Assembly: GCA_944470555.2 (NCBI GenBank)
Contig: OX104127.1
Span: forward strand, 145,491,787-145,555,786
Reading direction: 5' to 3'
DNA from: Heterobilharzia americana
Taxonomy: Eukaryota > Platyhelminthes > Trematoda > Strigeidida > Schistosomatidae
Length of the DNA: 64,000 nucleotides
Numbering within the stretch: the first letter of the stretch is position 1; the number at the start of each line of letters is the position of its first letter. The translations under genes and the position numbers were made by a program. Positions 53,727 to 64,000 of the stretch are shown in pieces. Below the pieces are notes generated by a model that was given only the letters and a program-made list of their open reading frames with translations, was not told the origin of the DNA and did not search any database.

Positions 53727-55035
53727 AGGTTATAGGAATTTATTAATATTATTATTAGTCCCTTGGGTTCCTAGTGGAACATAGGACTTCAGTAGCACGT
53801 CTCCAGTGAACTCTGTTCTCTGAGATCTCTTGAACCTGGTTCCACGACAGCCCACAACCTCTCATTTCCTCCTCGCATGACCTCCTCCATGTCACCCTCG
53901 GACGTCCAACTCGTCGCTTCCCATGGGGATTCCACTCGAGCAACTGGCCTGACGCGTGATGTCCTCAGTCGGCCTTCTCAGTGCATGGCCAATCCACCTC
54001 CACTTCCTCCTGCATGTTTGTTGCGTGATAGGTTCTTGGTTGGTTCGTTCCCAGAGATCCTTGTTGCTTATTCTTTCTGGCCATCTGATCTTCAGTAGCG
54101 AGTTTGCGTAGACAGTTGTTGATGAATGTCTGTAGTTTATTGGAAATACCTTTCGTGACGCACCAAGTCTCTGAACCATACACAAGCACTGACTTGACGT
54201 TGGTGTTGAAAATCCGTATCTTGTTCCACATGCTGAGTGCAGAAGATCTCCACACTGGTTTCAGGCTAATGAACGCCTGTCTTGCTTTTCCGATTCTGAC
54301 TTTGACGTCCTCGTCCGTCCCGCCTGTAGTTGAAACAGTGCTTCCTAGATAAGTGAAGGAGGTTACTTCCTTCAAGTTTCTCCCGTTGACGGTGATTGGA
54401 GTTTGTTGTTGGTGGTGGTGGTGGTGCGGTATCTTCATCACTTCTGTCTTCTCTATATTCACCTGAAGTCCCGTCTTCGCTGTCCTGCCTCTTCTGTCAA
54501 CTTGTTAGTTTTTGCCTGCAGATCTTCAAGTTTATGTGACATTAGGCACAAGTCATCGGCGAAATCCAAGTCTTCTAGGTTCTTTTCCACAGTCCAGTGT
54601 ATCCCCCTCTTCTCGCTGCCCACTGTTTGCTGCATGATCCAGTCGACCACAATCAGGAATATCATGGGGGATAGTAGGCAACCTTGTTTCACTCCTGTCT
54701 TCACTTCAAAGGCATCACTGAGCTTCCCATTGTGAATTACTTGGCTGGCATGTGGCATCTTCATATAGTTGTTGAATGAGGCGGATAAAGGTTTGCAGTA
54801 CTCCGTAGTAGTGAAGCAGTTTCCAAATTACTTCTCGGTCGACGCTGTCAAAGGCCTTCTCAAAGTCGATGAAGTTGAGTTGAGGTAGAGAGCTGATTGC
54901 CATTCTATGTTCTGTTCTATGATGATGCGAAGGGTTGCAATTTGGTCCGCACATGATTTGTACTTTCTGAAGCCTGCCTGTTCCGGTCGTAGTTTTGAAT
55001 CCAGTGCATCTTTAAGCCTCTCAGGTTATAGGAAT
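53727..55035 (-). mobile_element. RTE-A copy 14, recent 5'-truncated insertion with target-site duplication
   Basis: A minus-strand copy very similar to copy 10. It runs from the LKDALDSKLRPEQAGF equivalent to the CCCAAGGGAC end, with an AAT tail at 53740-53756. A perfect 13 bp direct repeat AGGTTATAGGAAT flanks it (53727-53739 and 55023-55035). The RT palm and C-terminal parts are readable with few breaks, including LDFADDLCLM and an uninterrupted IPHHHHHQQQTPITVNGRNL junction. It cannot make a full protein. Confidence 0.95.
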
Positions 55036-55503
55036 AGTTCATTAAAATTACACAGGTACATCAACAGACCAAACGTAATTAGGTAAAGTCATTGATACTT
55101 AAATACAAATCCATCTGTGCAAAATCACTAATAATAATAGGAAATGCTTCAGGTTTTTCTTCTACGAAATTGTTGTAAACAAATACTTACTAATAAGACG
55201 ATTTAGCTCATTTGGACATCTGATAATTTCTTCATTAGGTTTCGTGATCTTGTGTGATGGAAGTGATGGTAATGGGAGTAGAAGTGTCAAGTATAGTAGA
55301 ACATCCTGTCATTTAGAATAACTGCTATTTATCTCATCCTACCACGGTTTTAGTCATCTAGAGTACTTGAATTTAAAACGATTCTTTAAACTCAGCAATC
55401 AGTTTCCTAGTTCGGCTAATATATCAAGGGAAATTATTGCTCGTGGTCACATCAGTGACTGAACTGTCAATTTGAGTAGAGTAAGGGAAGTAAATGAAGT
55501 AAG
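55036..55503. other. AT-rich spacer
   Basis: Nothing was recognised. Confidence 0.45.
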
Positions 55504-56220
55504 ATAAAATTACTATTATTATTTGTCCCTTGAGTTACTAATGGAATATAGGGATTCACTAGCACGTCTACACTGCACTCTGTTCTCTGAAATATTTCCA
55601 ACCTGGTTCCATGACTGCCCACAACCTCTCATCTATTCCTCACATAATCTCCTCCATATCACCCTCACATCGGACACACAACTCGCCGTTTCTCATCTGG
55701 GTTCCACTCGACGAACTGGCCTGGTGCATCATGTCCCCAGTCAGCCTTCTCAGTGGATGCCCAATCCAATCCAATCCATCTCGACTTCTTCACTTCTGCA
55801 TATTTGTTGAGTGATAGCTTCTTGCTTTGTTGGTTTACTACCACACCCCTCCTTGCTTATTCTTATTATTCTCGTCATCTGATCTTCAGTAATGAGCCAG
55901 AGTAGGTGGCAGTTGTTGATCAATATCTGTGGTTTGTTGGGAATGCCTTTCGTACCGCGCCAACTCTCTGAACCATATAGGAGCACTGAATCGACGTTGG
56001 TGTTGGAAATCCGGATCTTGTTCCACATGCTGAGTGTAGTGGAGATCTGCATACTGGTTTCAGGTTAATGAACGCCTATCTTGCTTTTCGGAGTGTGGTT
56101 GTCTTTGACATGCATGTTTGTGCCAGTGTCGCCTGTAGTCGAAACAGTGATGCTCTGCCTAGATAGGTGAAGGAGGTTACTTTCTTTAAGGTTCTCCCAT
56201 TGATGGTGGACATAAAATTA
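55504..56220 (-). mobile_element. RTE-A copy 15, 5'-truncated
   Basis: A minus-strand copy covering the C-terminal domain, from the NGRNLKE equivalent near 56205 to CTCAAGGGACAAAT at 55523. A 9 bp direct repeat ATAAAATTA at 55504-55512 and 56212-56220 may be the target-site duplication. No ORF survives intact. Confidence 0.88.
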
Positions 56221-56384
56221 GCCTGTTTTATTTCAGGGGTATCGAGTCAACTACCAACAACGTAGAATACAAAAATCCTTAGTTTTCTTATAAGTTCCTG
56301 ACTAACTTCATTTTGCTGCAGGAAACAGAATGCCAATCAGTAGCTAAGGCTGAGAAATTACTCATAGCTTAGTGATAAATCATC

Positions 56385-56450
56385 CCCCAGTATAAATATT
56401 AGCTTGTCAAACTACAGTTGTCTCAGACAGTCAAATGAAAATCAGTATTC
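56385..56450 (+). mobile_element. S4 3'-end fragment
   Basis: It is similar to the last 60 bp of S4 copies (CCCAGTATAAATATTAGCTT and CAGACAGTCAAATGAAAATC). The rest of the unit is absent. Confidence 0.5.
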
Positions 56451-57344
56451 ATAAATTAACTTGGTTGTAAAATACATTTCAGTTTATGAAGCTTTCGCAA
56501 CTGTATTACATATATGTATATATTTGCATAAATGTATAAGATTGAAAGGTTGTGAATTGAATTCACTGAAACATTTCACGTTTCCTTTGTCTTCAACTTC
56601 TGAAAACAAAAGAGGCCATTAGCTATCCACAAACTGAAGCCTAACATTTGTATGAAAAACAAGTACGTACATTTCTGGTCTCTTCATTCATTCTAACTTA
56701 ATTTGATTTCGATTTGTTTCATTTCTTTGTTATATTTTTCAACTTTCTCTTTTTGTTAGCTTAATCTTTGTACTCTTATGTTGTCAAAATCGTTTATTAC
56801 ATTTAGTATTTTCCATCGTTACTTCATTTCATCTTCTCAAGAGTGGCAACTTTAAAAAAAATCATTTTCAGTTTATTTTAATTAACTTGTCTAATTTATT
56901 ATTACCTAATTTCTTGATTGTTTATTAAATCTACCACTTTTTCACCTCTATGTTAAAATATCTTGCGTTACCCCCCTTTTGTTGTCACTCAGCCTTTACT
57001 TCACTTACTAACAATATTATAATTATAACCGTTATTATTCTTATTTCAATCTCCTAACACTTAATTTTAATCTTCCTCACAGATGACAGTCTCAAAATAT
57101 CATGTATACATAAATATATATACATGCGAATGCGGAGTTTGAGAATAAACTGGTTGATAAGAGTTCTCTTCGCTGAATATCTTGTTTTTGACTTCACAAT
57201 AATAATTATGCCCTATTGGTTAGCCCCACCAAGCAAGAAATACAGGAACAAAGCTACCTTCCGAATGCCTTTAACGAAGCACCTCACATTCTATTGTATT
57301 TACGTTTTAGCAAGAGACTTTCATGACAGTAACACCTAAGTATA
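56451..57344. other. T-rich spacer
   Basis: 56640-57060 is rich in T and C on the plus strand. The 71-codon frame at 57124-57339 resembles no known family. No element could be assigned. Confidence 0.4.
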
Positions 57345-57650
57345 ATTGCTTATTTGATTCCATCATTGATTGAATCGAATTGGTGGGTCTCTATTGACAG
57401 ATGAACTCCTGTGTCGATGCGTCTATATTGTCTGTGTTTTTTAGTTGTATTAATGACAAATAGTGGCTAACAGTGGAATCCAGGATGCGCATTTTGTCCT
57501 ATTTGGGATTCGTTAGCTACATGTGAGTGATGTTGTTCCCACCGGGATTTAGACTCAAGAGAGATCGCTTCAAACGCGACACCACCGAGCCACAACAGCG
57601 ACTTCTTGTGCTACGGGTATAGTTTTAGTATTATTGATTTTATTATACCG
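57345..57650 (-). mobile_element. S1 hammerhead repeat, minus strand
   Basis: The minus strand has a head (TGTGGCTCGGTGGTGTCGCG, shortened; B box TGAGTCTAAATCCCGG) and a ribozyme at about 57465-57530 whose box reads CUAACGAA and whose GAAA reads AAAA. A full S1 tail runs to about 57350. Confidence 0.78.
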
Positions 57651-57805
57651 TCGTTGGATAATGCTATGGAGTTTGAAGCGATTACTCACGAGTTCAAATC
57701 CTGGTGGGACAACATCGCTCACTGGGAAGCGGGTACATTCAACTGTCGAGTACCAAATAGGAACAAGTGCGCATCCTGGACTCCACTACTAGCCAATATC
57801 CGTCA
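57651..57805 (+). mobile_element. S1 hammerhead repeat, plus strand
   Basis: A head fragment (GTTGGATAATGCTATGGAG, B box GAGTTCAAATCCTGG) is followed by a degenerate ribozyme at 57730-57790 (CUGUCGAG, GGAACAAG). It is head to head with the minus unit just upstream. Confidence 0.72.
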
Positions 57806-58954
57806 TTAATACAAGTAATATTTTAGAATAAGCATATAATTTGAATGATAAGTACGCTTCCCTTAAGGTATTTACGAATTAATTTGGTGATCTTTCGTCA
57901 ACCGTTTGGCTAAAACAGATCTTTTAACCCATTCAATTATCAAGCTGATACAAATCTGAAGAGAGACACATTTAGAAATATTTTAAAATCATTAACTCTA
58001 AGATAATATGATGTTGATAAATACGCATGAATATATTAAAATCTCATATAGAACTTAAGTAATAGACGGTTATAAAGGTATCTCTTGTAAGTGTGATTTT
58101 TTATGCGATGAAAAAAATCACTAAGAAAGTTATTGATTCTTTTCCATTAGTATTAACCCTTCCAATGTTCTCTGCAGTAACTAAGTTATATCATTCAAGT
58201 TGTTAGATGTAAAAATTCATCAGCATTAGCTTACGAGTCAACTAAAAGTTATTTACATTCCATTAGATATATTTAATGAAATGAGTCGATATTTGTTCGT
58301 CTGAAAATAACAGTCAAATATGAATGAATAAAATGGTTTGTATTTTGAATCTTTAATATAATTGAAGATGTATGCGTTGAATGAACATATCTTTCTAATT
58401 TGTTGTTTTGCAGTTCTAAGTCTTGTGAAATGATCTAATTAAATCAAACGAATTCACAATAAACTATATGCTGATATCAGAAAGGTCTGTACACTGCAAA
58501 TGGTGTAAACTGGTATTCAGGAGATATTAGTAACTTTATTCAATAAATCGAATGATAATGAAGGATACTAAGACAAAGGCTGAGATGACCATTTAAGATG
58601 TTTGATTCTAAAAAAAAGCAGATTTTTATAAAATAAGAAGTTTAATTGATCTTTTTGAGTTGTTAGGTTGACCTATCGAGTCATTCCAATGAGCCCTGCC
58701 AATATGAGAATATCTTCGATAGAGAGAGACTGTCAAAATAAAGTGACTTATCATTCCAGTATGTAGAGTGCAAAATCTGTTAGTAAAACCTAAAAACAGA
58801 TAGGAATATAAAACACTAGTATTTAGATATGTTCTAAAGTAGTAAAATTTGCAATGAGATCCGATGGAAAACATAAGAAATATGGTCTAATTAATCCATC
58901 TATAATTATTGAAACAAGAAATTAAATACAAAGATAACTGGTAAGAGATAATTC
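57806..58954. other. 1.1 kb AT-rich spacer, nothing recognised
   Basis: No gene or repeat family was seen. Confidence 0.5.
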
Positions 58955-59385
58955 TAGTTATTTCAAGTTGTTATTCATCGTAGACTGACACCAGTTGGAG
59001 GAACAAAGGAGACCTGGGAGCACTAGACAGCTGTTTCGTCCCAGTACGGGACCCCTTAGCAGTGCGCACCCATGATCCCGCCAGGGATCGAACTCGCGAC
59101 CTCCGTGAGTTATAAGGAGTTGGAAATATGGAGAATCGGATTCTGAACCAGTGGCTAGCTGAATAATAACGCGCTGGCCGTGGAACCTGAAGGTCGTGAG
59201 TTCAATACCTGGCTGATGGGGTCGTGGGTGCGCACTACTGAGGAGTCCCATACTAGTTGGACGAAACAGCCAGCTATCCAGTCCTCCCAGGTTTCCTTTA
59301 TTCCTCCAAGTGATGTCAGTCTAAGATGAATAACAACTTGAAATATTTCCAAATCTCCATAACTCCCTCAAAATCCTAGCTATAA
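58955..59385. mobile_element. S2 inverted-dimer composite
   Basis: 58955-59103 is the 3' part, ribozyme (58997-59072; CUAAGGGG, so G5 is lost) and B box of a minus-strand S2 unit. At about 59104 it flips to a plus-strand unit starting just upstream of the tRNA head (GAACCAGTGGCTAGCTGAAT). The hammerhead is at 59232-59284 and the 3' part runs to ..AACTCCCTCAAAATCC. Confidence 0.8.
59232..59284 (+). ncRNA. Hammerhead ribozyme (S2), intact core, altered stem III
   Basis: CUGAGGAG (59238-59245), stem II GUCC/GGAC with loop CAUACUAGUU, and GAAA (59263-59266). Stem III is longer than usual: AGC/GCU with a two-base loop inside CAGCCAGCUA. The cleavage site is AUC|C after 59278. Stem I is weak (three pairs). 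The core is complete, so residual activity is possible. Confidence 0.65.
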
Positions 59386-60155
59386 CAAACACTAAAACAC
59401 TATTCATCATCTCTGTCGAATTAACATTATACAGGAAATAAATCGAATTATTGAAGGTGGCCTGCTTATACTTTGGTCTTCTAAAAGATTTCCAAGGAAT
59501 ATTTTTCTTCAGACTCAATCCTTTCATTTTGTTTAAATGTTTTAAATGTGTGTATTATATGCATCAAGTAATCTTGTATAGTTTTTAAATGGTTTTAGAT
59601 TGTCTTTTTTTTTTCAAGCTAACAACATAACAAAGAATAAACCATACTCTAGCAAGAGATAAGCTTATAAGTGCTAAGAAATACAGTATATTCTTATTCC
59701 CTGGATAACTATTTTGAAATACAGATTTCTATACTGACTGGATAAATTACTACCACCAAAATTAGTCTAAATATTCTATTCATTCATCAGTCCAAACAAG
59801 ACGTTAAAGTAATACCAAGTGCTTCTTTCACACTACAGTTTTCATTACTTTTATTATTATTATTATTATTATCATTATTTTACAAATGTAATGATTATTT
59901 CGATTAAGCATACATTACAGGGAATAAATTTTCTGAGAATTCCATTCTGCACCATAAGTGTTGTTTGGAATAAAACTATTGTTATTATTATTACTATTAA
60001 TATATGAAACAATACTTTACATTCGAAACTATCTATCATATTTTATTAATTTCTTACTTTCTTATTCATTCATTATTATGTTTTTGGAAATGTAGCACAC
60101 TTTTTTAAAACAATTCACTTCTCTTTTAAATATTCTCATAATATAATGGTACACT
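59386..60155. other. AT-rich spacer with (TTA)n stretches
   Basis: Low-complexity TTA/ATT runs lie near 59848-59878 and 59980-60000. No gene was recognised. Confidence 0.45.
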
Positions 60156-60341
60156 TTGAAATATTTACCTTTTGTAAAAGTATTATTTCAACCTTCATTA
60201 GATGTTGAAACTACAATGATTTCACTAAGCAAAGAAAATAAAGAAAACGAAGTTTCATCTGTAAAGACTTTTGAAATGTTTGAATTGCATAAGAATAAAG
60301 ACTTGGTATTATTAAAAAGTTCTTACAAGATTTATAGTTAA
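60156..60341 (+). CDS. Candidate terminal exon, unknown protein
   Basis: A 61-codon open frame, rich in Lys, Glu, Val and Ser, ends ...VLLKSSYKIYS-stop. A possible splice acceptor TTTTGTAAAAG lies near 60180, and an AATAAA poly(A) signal at 60382-60387, 41 nt after the stop. The composition is that of ordinary protein and not of simple repeat. No family was recognised and no upstream exon was found, so it may be chance. Confidence 0.25.
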   Translation: MKYLPFVKVLFQPSLDVETTMISLSKENKENEVSSVKTFEMFELHKNKDLVLLKSSYKIYS

Positions 60342-60404
60342 CTTTTAGACTTGCTATGTACAACTGATGAAAGTATTGATAAATAAATGGCGAAACTCAG
60401 ATTT

Positions 60405-60905
60405 CCCTTATTCCTCCAACTGATGTCAGTCTACCACGAATAACAACTTGAAATATTTCCAAATCTCCACAACTCCCTCAAAAAAAATCAATTGGACTGG
60501 TGCTCATTGGTAACTAGTTTCGTGAAGTATTACCGAAGTTCCAATGAGAAGTCATGAACGGTGGAGTCAAAGCCTGATGCTAGTGAGGATGGACAATTAC
60601 TCAATGATGAAATGGGATGGCAGTTGCACTATGTCGTGAGCTAACAGAAGTTGGAAATATGGAGCATTGGATTCTGAACCAGTGGTTAGCTCAATGGTAA
60701 CGCGTTGGCCATGGGACCTGAAGGTTGTGAGTTTGATCCCTGATGGTGCGGAGTCGTGTGTGTGCTCACTGTTGTGGATTCTCATATTAGTTGGACAAAA
60801 TAGGTGTTGAGTGCTCCCAGGTCTCCTCTGTTCCTCCAAGTGATATCAGTCTACGATGAATAACAACTTGAAATATTCTCAAATGTCCACAACTCCCTCA
60901 AAAAG
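60405..60905 (+). mobile_element. S2c tandem units, dead ribozyme
   Basis: 60405-60480 is the 3' end of one S2 unit. It joins directly to a full unit (60486-60905): 5' region starting CAATTGGACTGGTGCTCATT, A box GTGGTTAGCTCAATGGTAAC, B box GTGAGTTTGATCCCTG, ribozyme relic 60762-60814, and 3' part to AACTCCCTCAAAAAGG. This defines the S2 unit length at about 420 bp. The ribozyme box has lost the CUGA sequence and GAAA reads AAAA. Confidence 0.85.
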
Positions 60906-61512
60906 GAAAAAATAATTAATCTCTTTTATATGAATTTATCTTTAAGGAAATATATAAAAAAAATTAAGTATATATTTAATAAGCAATAAAATTTGTCGAT
61001 GACGAATTAGGGGGTCAAGACCGCCATTTACACTGATATCCGTCATAATTCCTTAGTATTTCGATTGTAAAAGTAAAGGAATGAGAAGCGATTTTCACTT
61101 TGTTCAAGAATGTAAACATCTTAAATTTCCTAAATGCAGATTTTAGGTAATAAATGTTTATTATTACATTACAAAGTATTAATCATTCTGCAGTTGTAAT
61201 GATCCTCATAACTGCTACATACGAATATTTTCTCATGCGCTATGCCTCGTGAACTTTCCAACTTAAGGCAAAAGTTTCCACTATTGAAACCTAAAAGTTC
61301 TTTAAAGTTTTGACTCAGTAGATTAGTATATCATTAATATTAGTTCAAATGATCGATTATTATTTCAGTATGATAAAGAGGGTGAACAGATTTGACAATT
61401 AACGTCAGAGATACGTTATTGGACAGTTAAATTTATATCACCACACTGCTGAGCAATTCAAATCTCTATGAGCAATATATGTTTATCCATTAACCGATAA
61501 TTCATTTCAAGT
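60906..61512. other. AT-rich spacer
   Basis: Nothing was recognised. Confidence 0.5.
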
Positions 61513-62254
61513 ATTATTTGAAAATTCGCATCATCGTAGAACAGAGTATAGAATGGCAGTCAACCCTCTCTTTACCCCCGTTTCATCGACTTTGGAAAGG
61601 CCATTGACAGAGTCGACCGACAAGTAATTTGGCATGCAGCTGCTTCAACACTACGGAATATCACAACCCTTTATCAACCTCATTCAACAACTATATGAGA
61701 ACGCCACATGCCAACCAAGTAATTCACAATGGGAAGCTCAGTGATGCCTTTGGGGTGAAGTGAAGACAGGAGTTAAACAAGGTTGCCTACTATTACCCAT
61801 GATATTCCTGATTGTAGTGGACTGGATCATGCAAGAAACTGTGATGAGCGAGAACAGAGGGATATACTGGACCGCGGAAAAGGGCCCAGAAGGAGATTTG
61901 GGTTTCGCCCATGATGACTTGTGTCTCATGTCACACAAACTTGAAGATGTACAGGCAAAAACTAACAAGTTGACAGAAGAGGTAGAACGGGACAGCGAAG
62001 ACGGGACTTCAAGTGGACATAGAGAAGATGGAGGCACTCTAGGCACTAGAGTGGAGCTCGTATGAGAAACGACTAGTTGGGCTTTCGAGAGTGACATGGA
62101 GAAGGTCGTGTGAGAAGGAAATGAGAGCTTGTGGGCTGTCGTGGAACCAGATTCAAAAAATTTCAGAGAACAGAGTGGAATAGAGACGTGCTAGTGAAGC
62201 CCTATATTCCATTAGTAACCCAAGGGACAAATAATAATAATAATTATTTGAAAA
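61513..62254 (+). mobile_element. RTE-A copy 16, 5'-truncated and internally deleted, with target-site duplication
   Basis: It begins at the RIIIEQSVEWQS equivalent of the RT and continues through motif B (TGVKQGCLL) and an altered motif C (FAHDDLCLM). Most of the thumb region is then missing: the sequence jumps to the VTWRR-type C-terminal end and AACCCAAGGGAC plus (AAT)n. A perfect 12 bp direct repeat ATTATTTGAAAA at 61513-61524 and 62243-62254 is the target-site duplication. Confidence 0.93.
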
Positions 62255-62544
62255 GAAACATCATTCCTTTCTTGTAAGAAAAGGTGATTTGTCACTACGC
62301 TATTCTTTTTCTCATCATTTTTAATGAAGTCAATTATGATTTCCATAAAATAGTAGTTCTTTTTGATTTCATATTCTTACAAAATATAAAGGGATAAGAA
62401 AGAGTAATTAAATCATTCATTTTGTTTATTGTATAGTAAGACAAAAGTTTAGAAGAATAATTTGTTTTATTCACTATGGATAGACAAAATCTATACTCTT
62501 ATACTTCATTTATATTCCTGAATTGAGAAACTCACCAAAATGAC

Positions 62545-62655
62545 CTTAAAAACATCTGTTATGATTTTGAATAACAATAATATGGAAAGTAGACACTGAG
62601 ATGATATAAACCCAATGAATAGCGGCGTTCAGATGACCACTAAAAAAAATCATAA

Positions 62656-62733
<78 letters not shown>

Positions 62734-62923
62734 CCCATTCACTCATTTTAGTTCGGCTCGAATGTGAATGCATGTTTGAAGTCTATCATTTTATGAAAAT
62801 TGAAAATAATATAAGTATGATTTATTTAGTGGTCATCTGAACGCCGCTATTCATTGGGTTTATATCATCTCAGTGTCTACTTTCCATATTATTGTTATTA
62901 AAAATCATAACAGATGTTTTTAA
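62545..62923. repeat. Long inverted repeat (foldback) around a (TA)n tract
   Basis: The arms 62545-62644 and 62825-62923 are reverse complements over about 99 bp with roughly one mismatch. The 180 bp centre holds (TA)n (62659-62729) and about 90 bp of single-copy-looking sequence. No terminal ORF or tRNA-like box is present. Weaker similarity extends beyond the arms (GTTTTGGTGA-type sequence on the right, its complement on the left). Confidence 0.93.
62659..62729. repeat. (TA)n microsatellite inside the foldback
   Basis: 71 bp perfect TA tract. Confidence 0.97.
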
Positions 62924-63229
62924 GAGAGAAAGGAATCTCTCGTTTTGGTGATAATTTATGTTTGTTAAGAAATTAGAATAAACACCACATGATATTAAAT
63001 AACTTTATAAAGACTTTACATCTGAATAAAACAATAGATATCTGCGACAAGGAAATGTAGTTCCACAGTTTCAACAGTCCAATAAAGTACACAATAATAC
63101 ATATAGGTAACCGACTAAGTTAAGTCAATCTAAACATGTTTCCACAACAATTTTCATTTCTCAAATGAATAATTCTAATTTCGATAACACTATTAGAAGA
63201 TGAAGATTACCTGAAAAATGTGATGTATA
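62924..63229. other. AT-rich spacer
   Basis: Nothing was recognised. Confidence 0.45.
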
Positions 63230-63245
63230 TACGCAATACATTTCG

Positions 63246-63576
63246 ATCAATCTGATCACGATTACATGTGTGTGGGTACATGTACATAATGGGAGGACTG
63301 ATCGTTCAATGCAGACTAGGGTGGGTGAACACATATCCAAATGGCTTGAAAAGCAATCCAAAACACAAACATTGATAAATAAATGCAGGTGACAGATATC
63401 CATCGTCATCTATAGCGAAACATATCAGGGTTAATAGGAAAACAGCCTTCACTATATTATGCAGGAATAATCAGCGGCGCATACTGAAATTTGTCGAAGC
63501 GTTAGCCATTCGTAAACTTAAGCCTTCACTGTTCGTACAAAAACAATTTGTCGTTTCACTTAATTTACCTTGCTAA
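63246..63576 (+). pseudogene. Penelope-like element GIY-YIG and C-terminal remnant (PLE-5)
   Basis: The frame from about 63246 reads CVWVHVHNGRTDRSMQTRVG followed by EHISKWLEKQSKTQTLINKC and a stop. This is a GIY-YIG core with the GRTDRSMQTRV helix and EH pair, but the YIG triplet is degraded to VHN. After a frame change, 63421-63576 reads RRILKFVEALAIRKLKPSLF followed by VQKQFVVSLNLPC-stop, the standard PLE C terminus (..FAEALAI..LKP.LCVQKQFV..). About 110 codons are recognisable with one frame break. Confidence 0.72.
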
Positions 63577-63607
63577 TCCTTATATGATTACATTACCAAG
63601 ACTAGTG

Positions 63608-63637
63608 CCATACATACATACATACATACATACATAA
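63608..63637. repeat. (ACAT)n microsatellite
   Basis: About seven units of CATA/ACAT. Confidence 0.9.
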
Positions 63638-63749
63638 ATTGACTTGACAAGTAAATGTGTGATCGGACTGTTCGAAATGTATTGCGCAAATACACCACAT
63701 TTTTCAAATAATCTTCGGCTTCTAATAATGTCATCGAAATTTTTAAAGT

Positions 63750-64000
63750 TGTTATTCATTGTAGACTGATATCACCTGGAGGAACAGAGGAGACCTGGGA
63801 GCACTCAACACCTGTTTCGTCCAACTAGTATGAGAATCAACAACAATGAGCACACACACGACTCCGCACCATCAGGGATCAAACTCACAACCTTCAGGTC
63901 CCATGGCCAACGCGTTACCATTGAGCTAACCACTGGTTCAGAATCCAATGCTCCATATTTCCAACTTCTGTTAGCTCACGACATAGTGCAACTGCCATCC
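63750..64000 (-). mobile_element. S2c repeat, minus strand, cut by window end
   Basis: The minus strand has the S2 3' part (63750-63800), ribozyme relic 63801-63852 nearly identical to 52631-52682, and tRNA head at 63890-63940 (GGTTAGCTCAATGGTAACGC). It continues off the window into the unit 5' region. Confidence 0.82.

Overview
The window looks like repeat-dense, non-genic DNA of a blood fluke (family Schistosomatidae, probably Schistosoma). The species cannot be fixed by eye. Four things point there: (i) an AT-rich sequence packed with RTE-clade non-LTR retrotransposons of the schistosome endonuclease-reverse transcriptase type (SR2/SjR2-like); (ii) tRNA-headed repeats that carry hammerhead ribozymes, as in the schistosome Sm-alpha satellite/SINE; (iii) Penelope-like element (PLE) remnants with GIY-YIG endonuclease ends; (iv) a trematode-type ITS1-5.8S-ITS2 fragment. 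I found no convincing host protein-coding gene, only two weak exon candidates (31002-31202 and 60156-60341). The window is probably intergenic or lies inside a very large intron.

Layout. One RTE family (called RTE-A here) has 16 recognisable copies on both strands and covers about 18 kb, roughly 28% of the window. Only the copy at 40371-43590 is full length: a 5' UTR, an APE endonuclease plus reverse transcriptase ORF (40560-42962) and a C-terminal ORF (42959-43570), separated by one frameshift in a His/Gln tract. It lies directly downstream, in the same orientation, of a 450 bp ITS1-5.8S-ITS2 segment, which looks like a retrotransposed pre-rRNA::RTE chimera. A second RTE copy faces it tail to tail at 43608-44575 and contains an (CCAG)~80 array. 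Several 5'-truncated copies have visible 9-14 bp target-site duplications. Other non-LTR remnants (RTE-B at 17930-18690, family C at three loci) and five PLE remnants are older and broken.

Between them are four families of tRNA-headed repeats. S1 is Sm-alpha-like, about 320 bp, with a hammerhead. S2 is a unit of about 390-430 bp with a different hammerhead sequence. S3 is a rarer repeat with a degenerate hammerhead. S4 has a tRNA-like head and no ribozyme that I could find. The S1, S2 and S3 ribozymes share one design: open stem I, stem II closed by a loop, and a six-base self-complementary stem III without a loop. S1 and S2 are repeatedly arranged as inverted (head-to-head) or tandem dimers, so ribozymes occur on both strands at short distance. 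This is the most unusual feature of the window.

How the parts may work together (inference): RTE or PLE machinery could move the tRNA-headed ribozyme repeats, hammerhead cleavage could trim tandem transcripts to unit length, and template switching would explain the inverted dimers and the rRNA-RTE fusion. The rest is AT-rich DNA with microsatellites, including five long (TA)n tracts.
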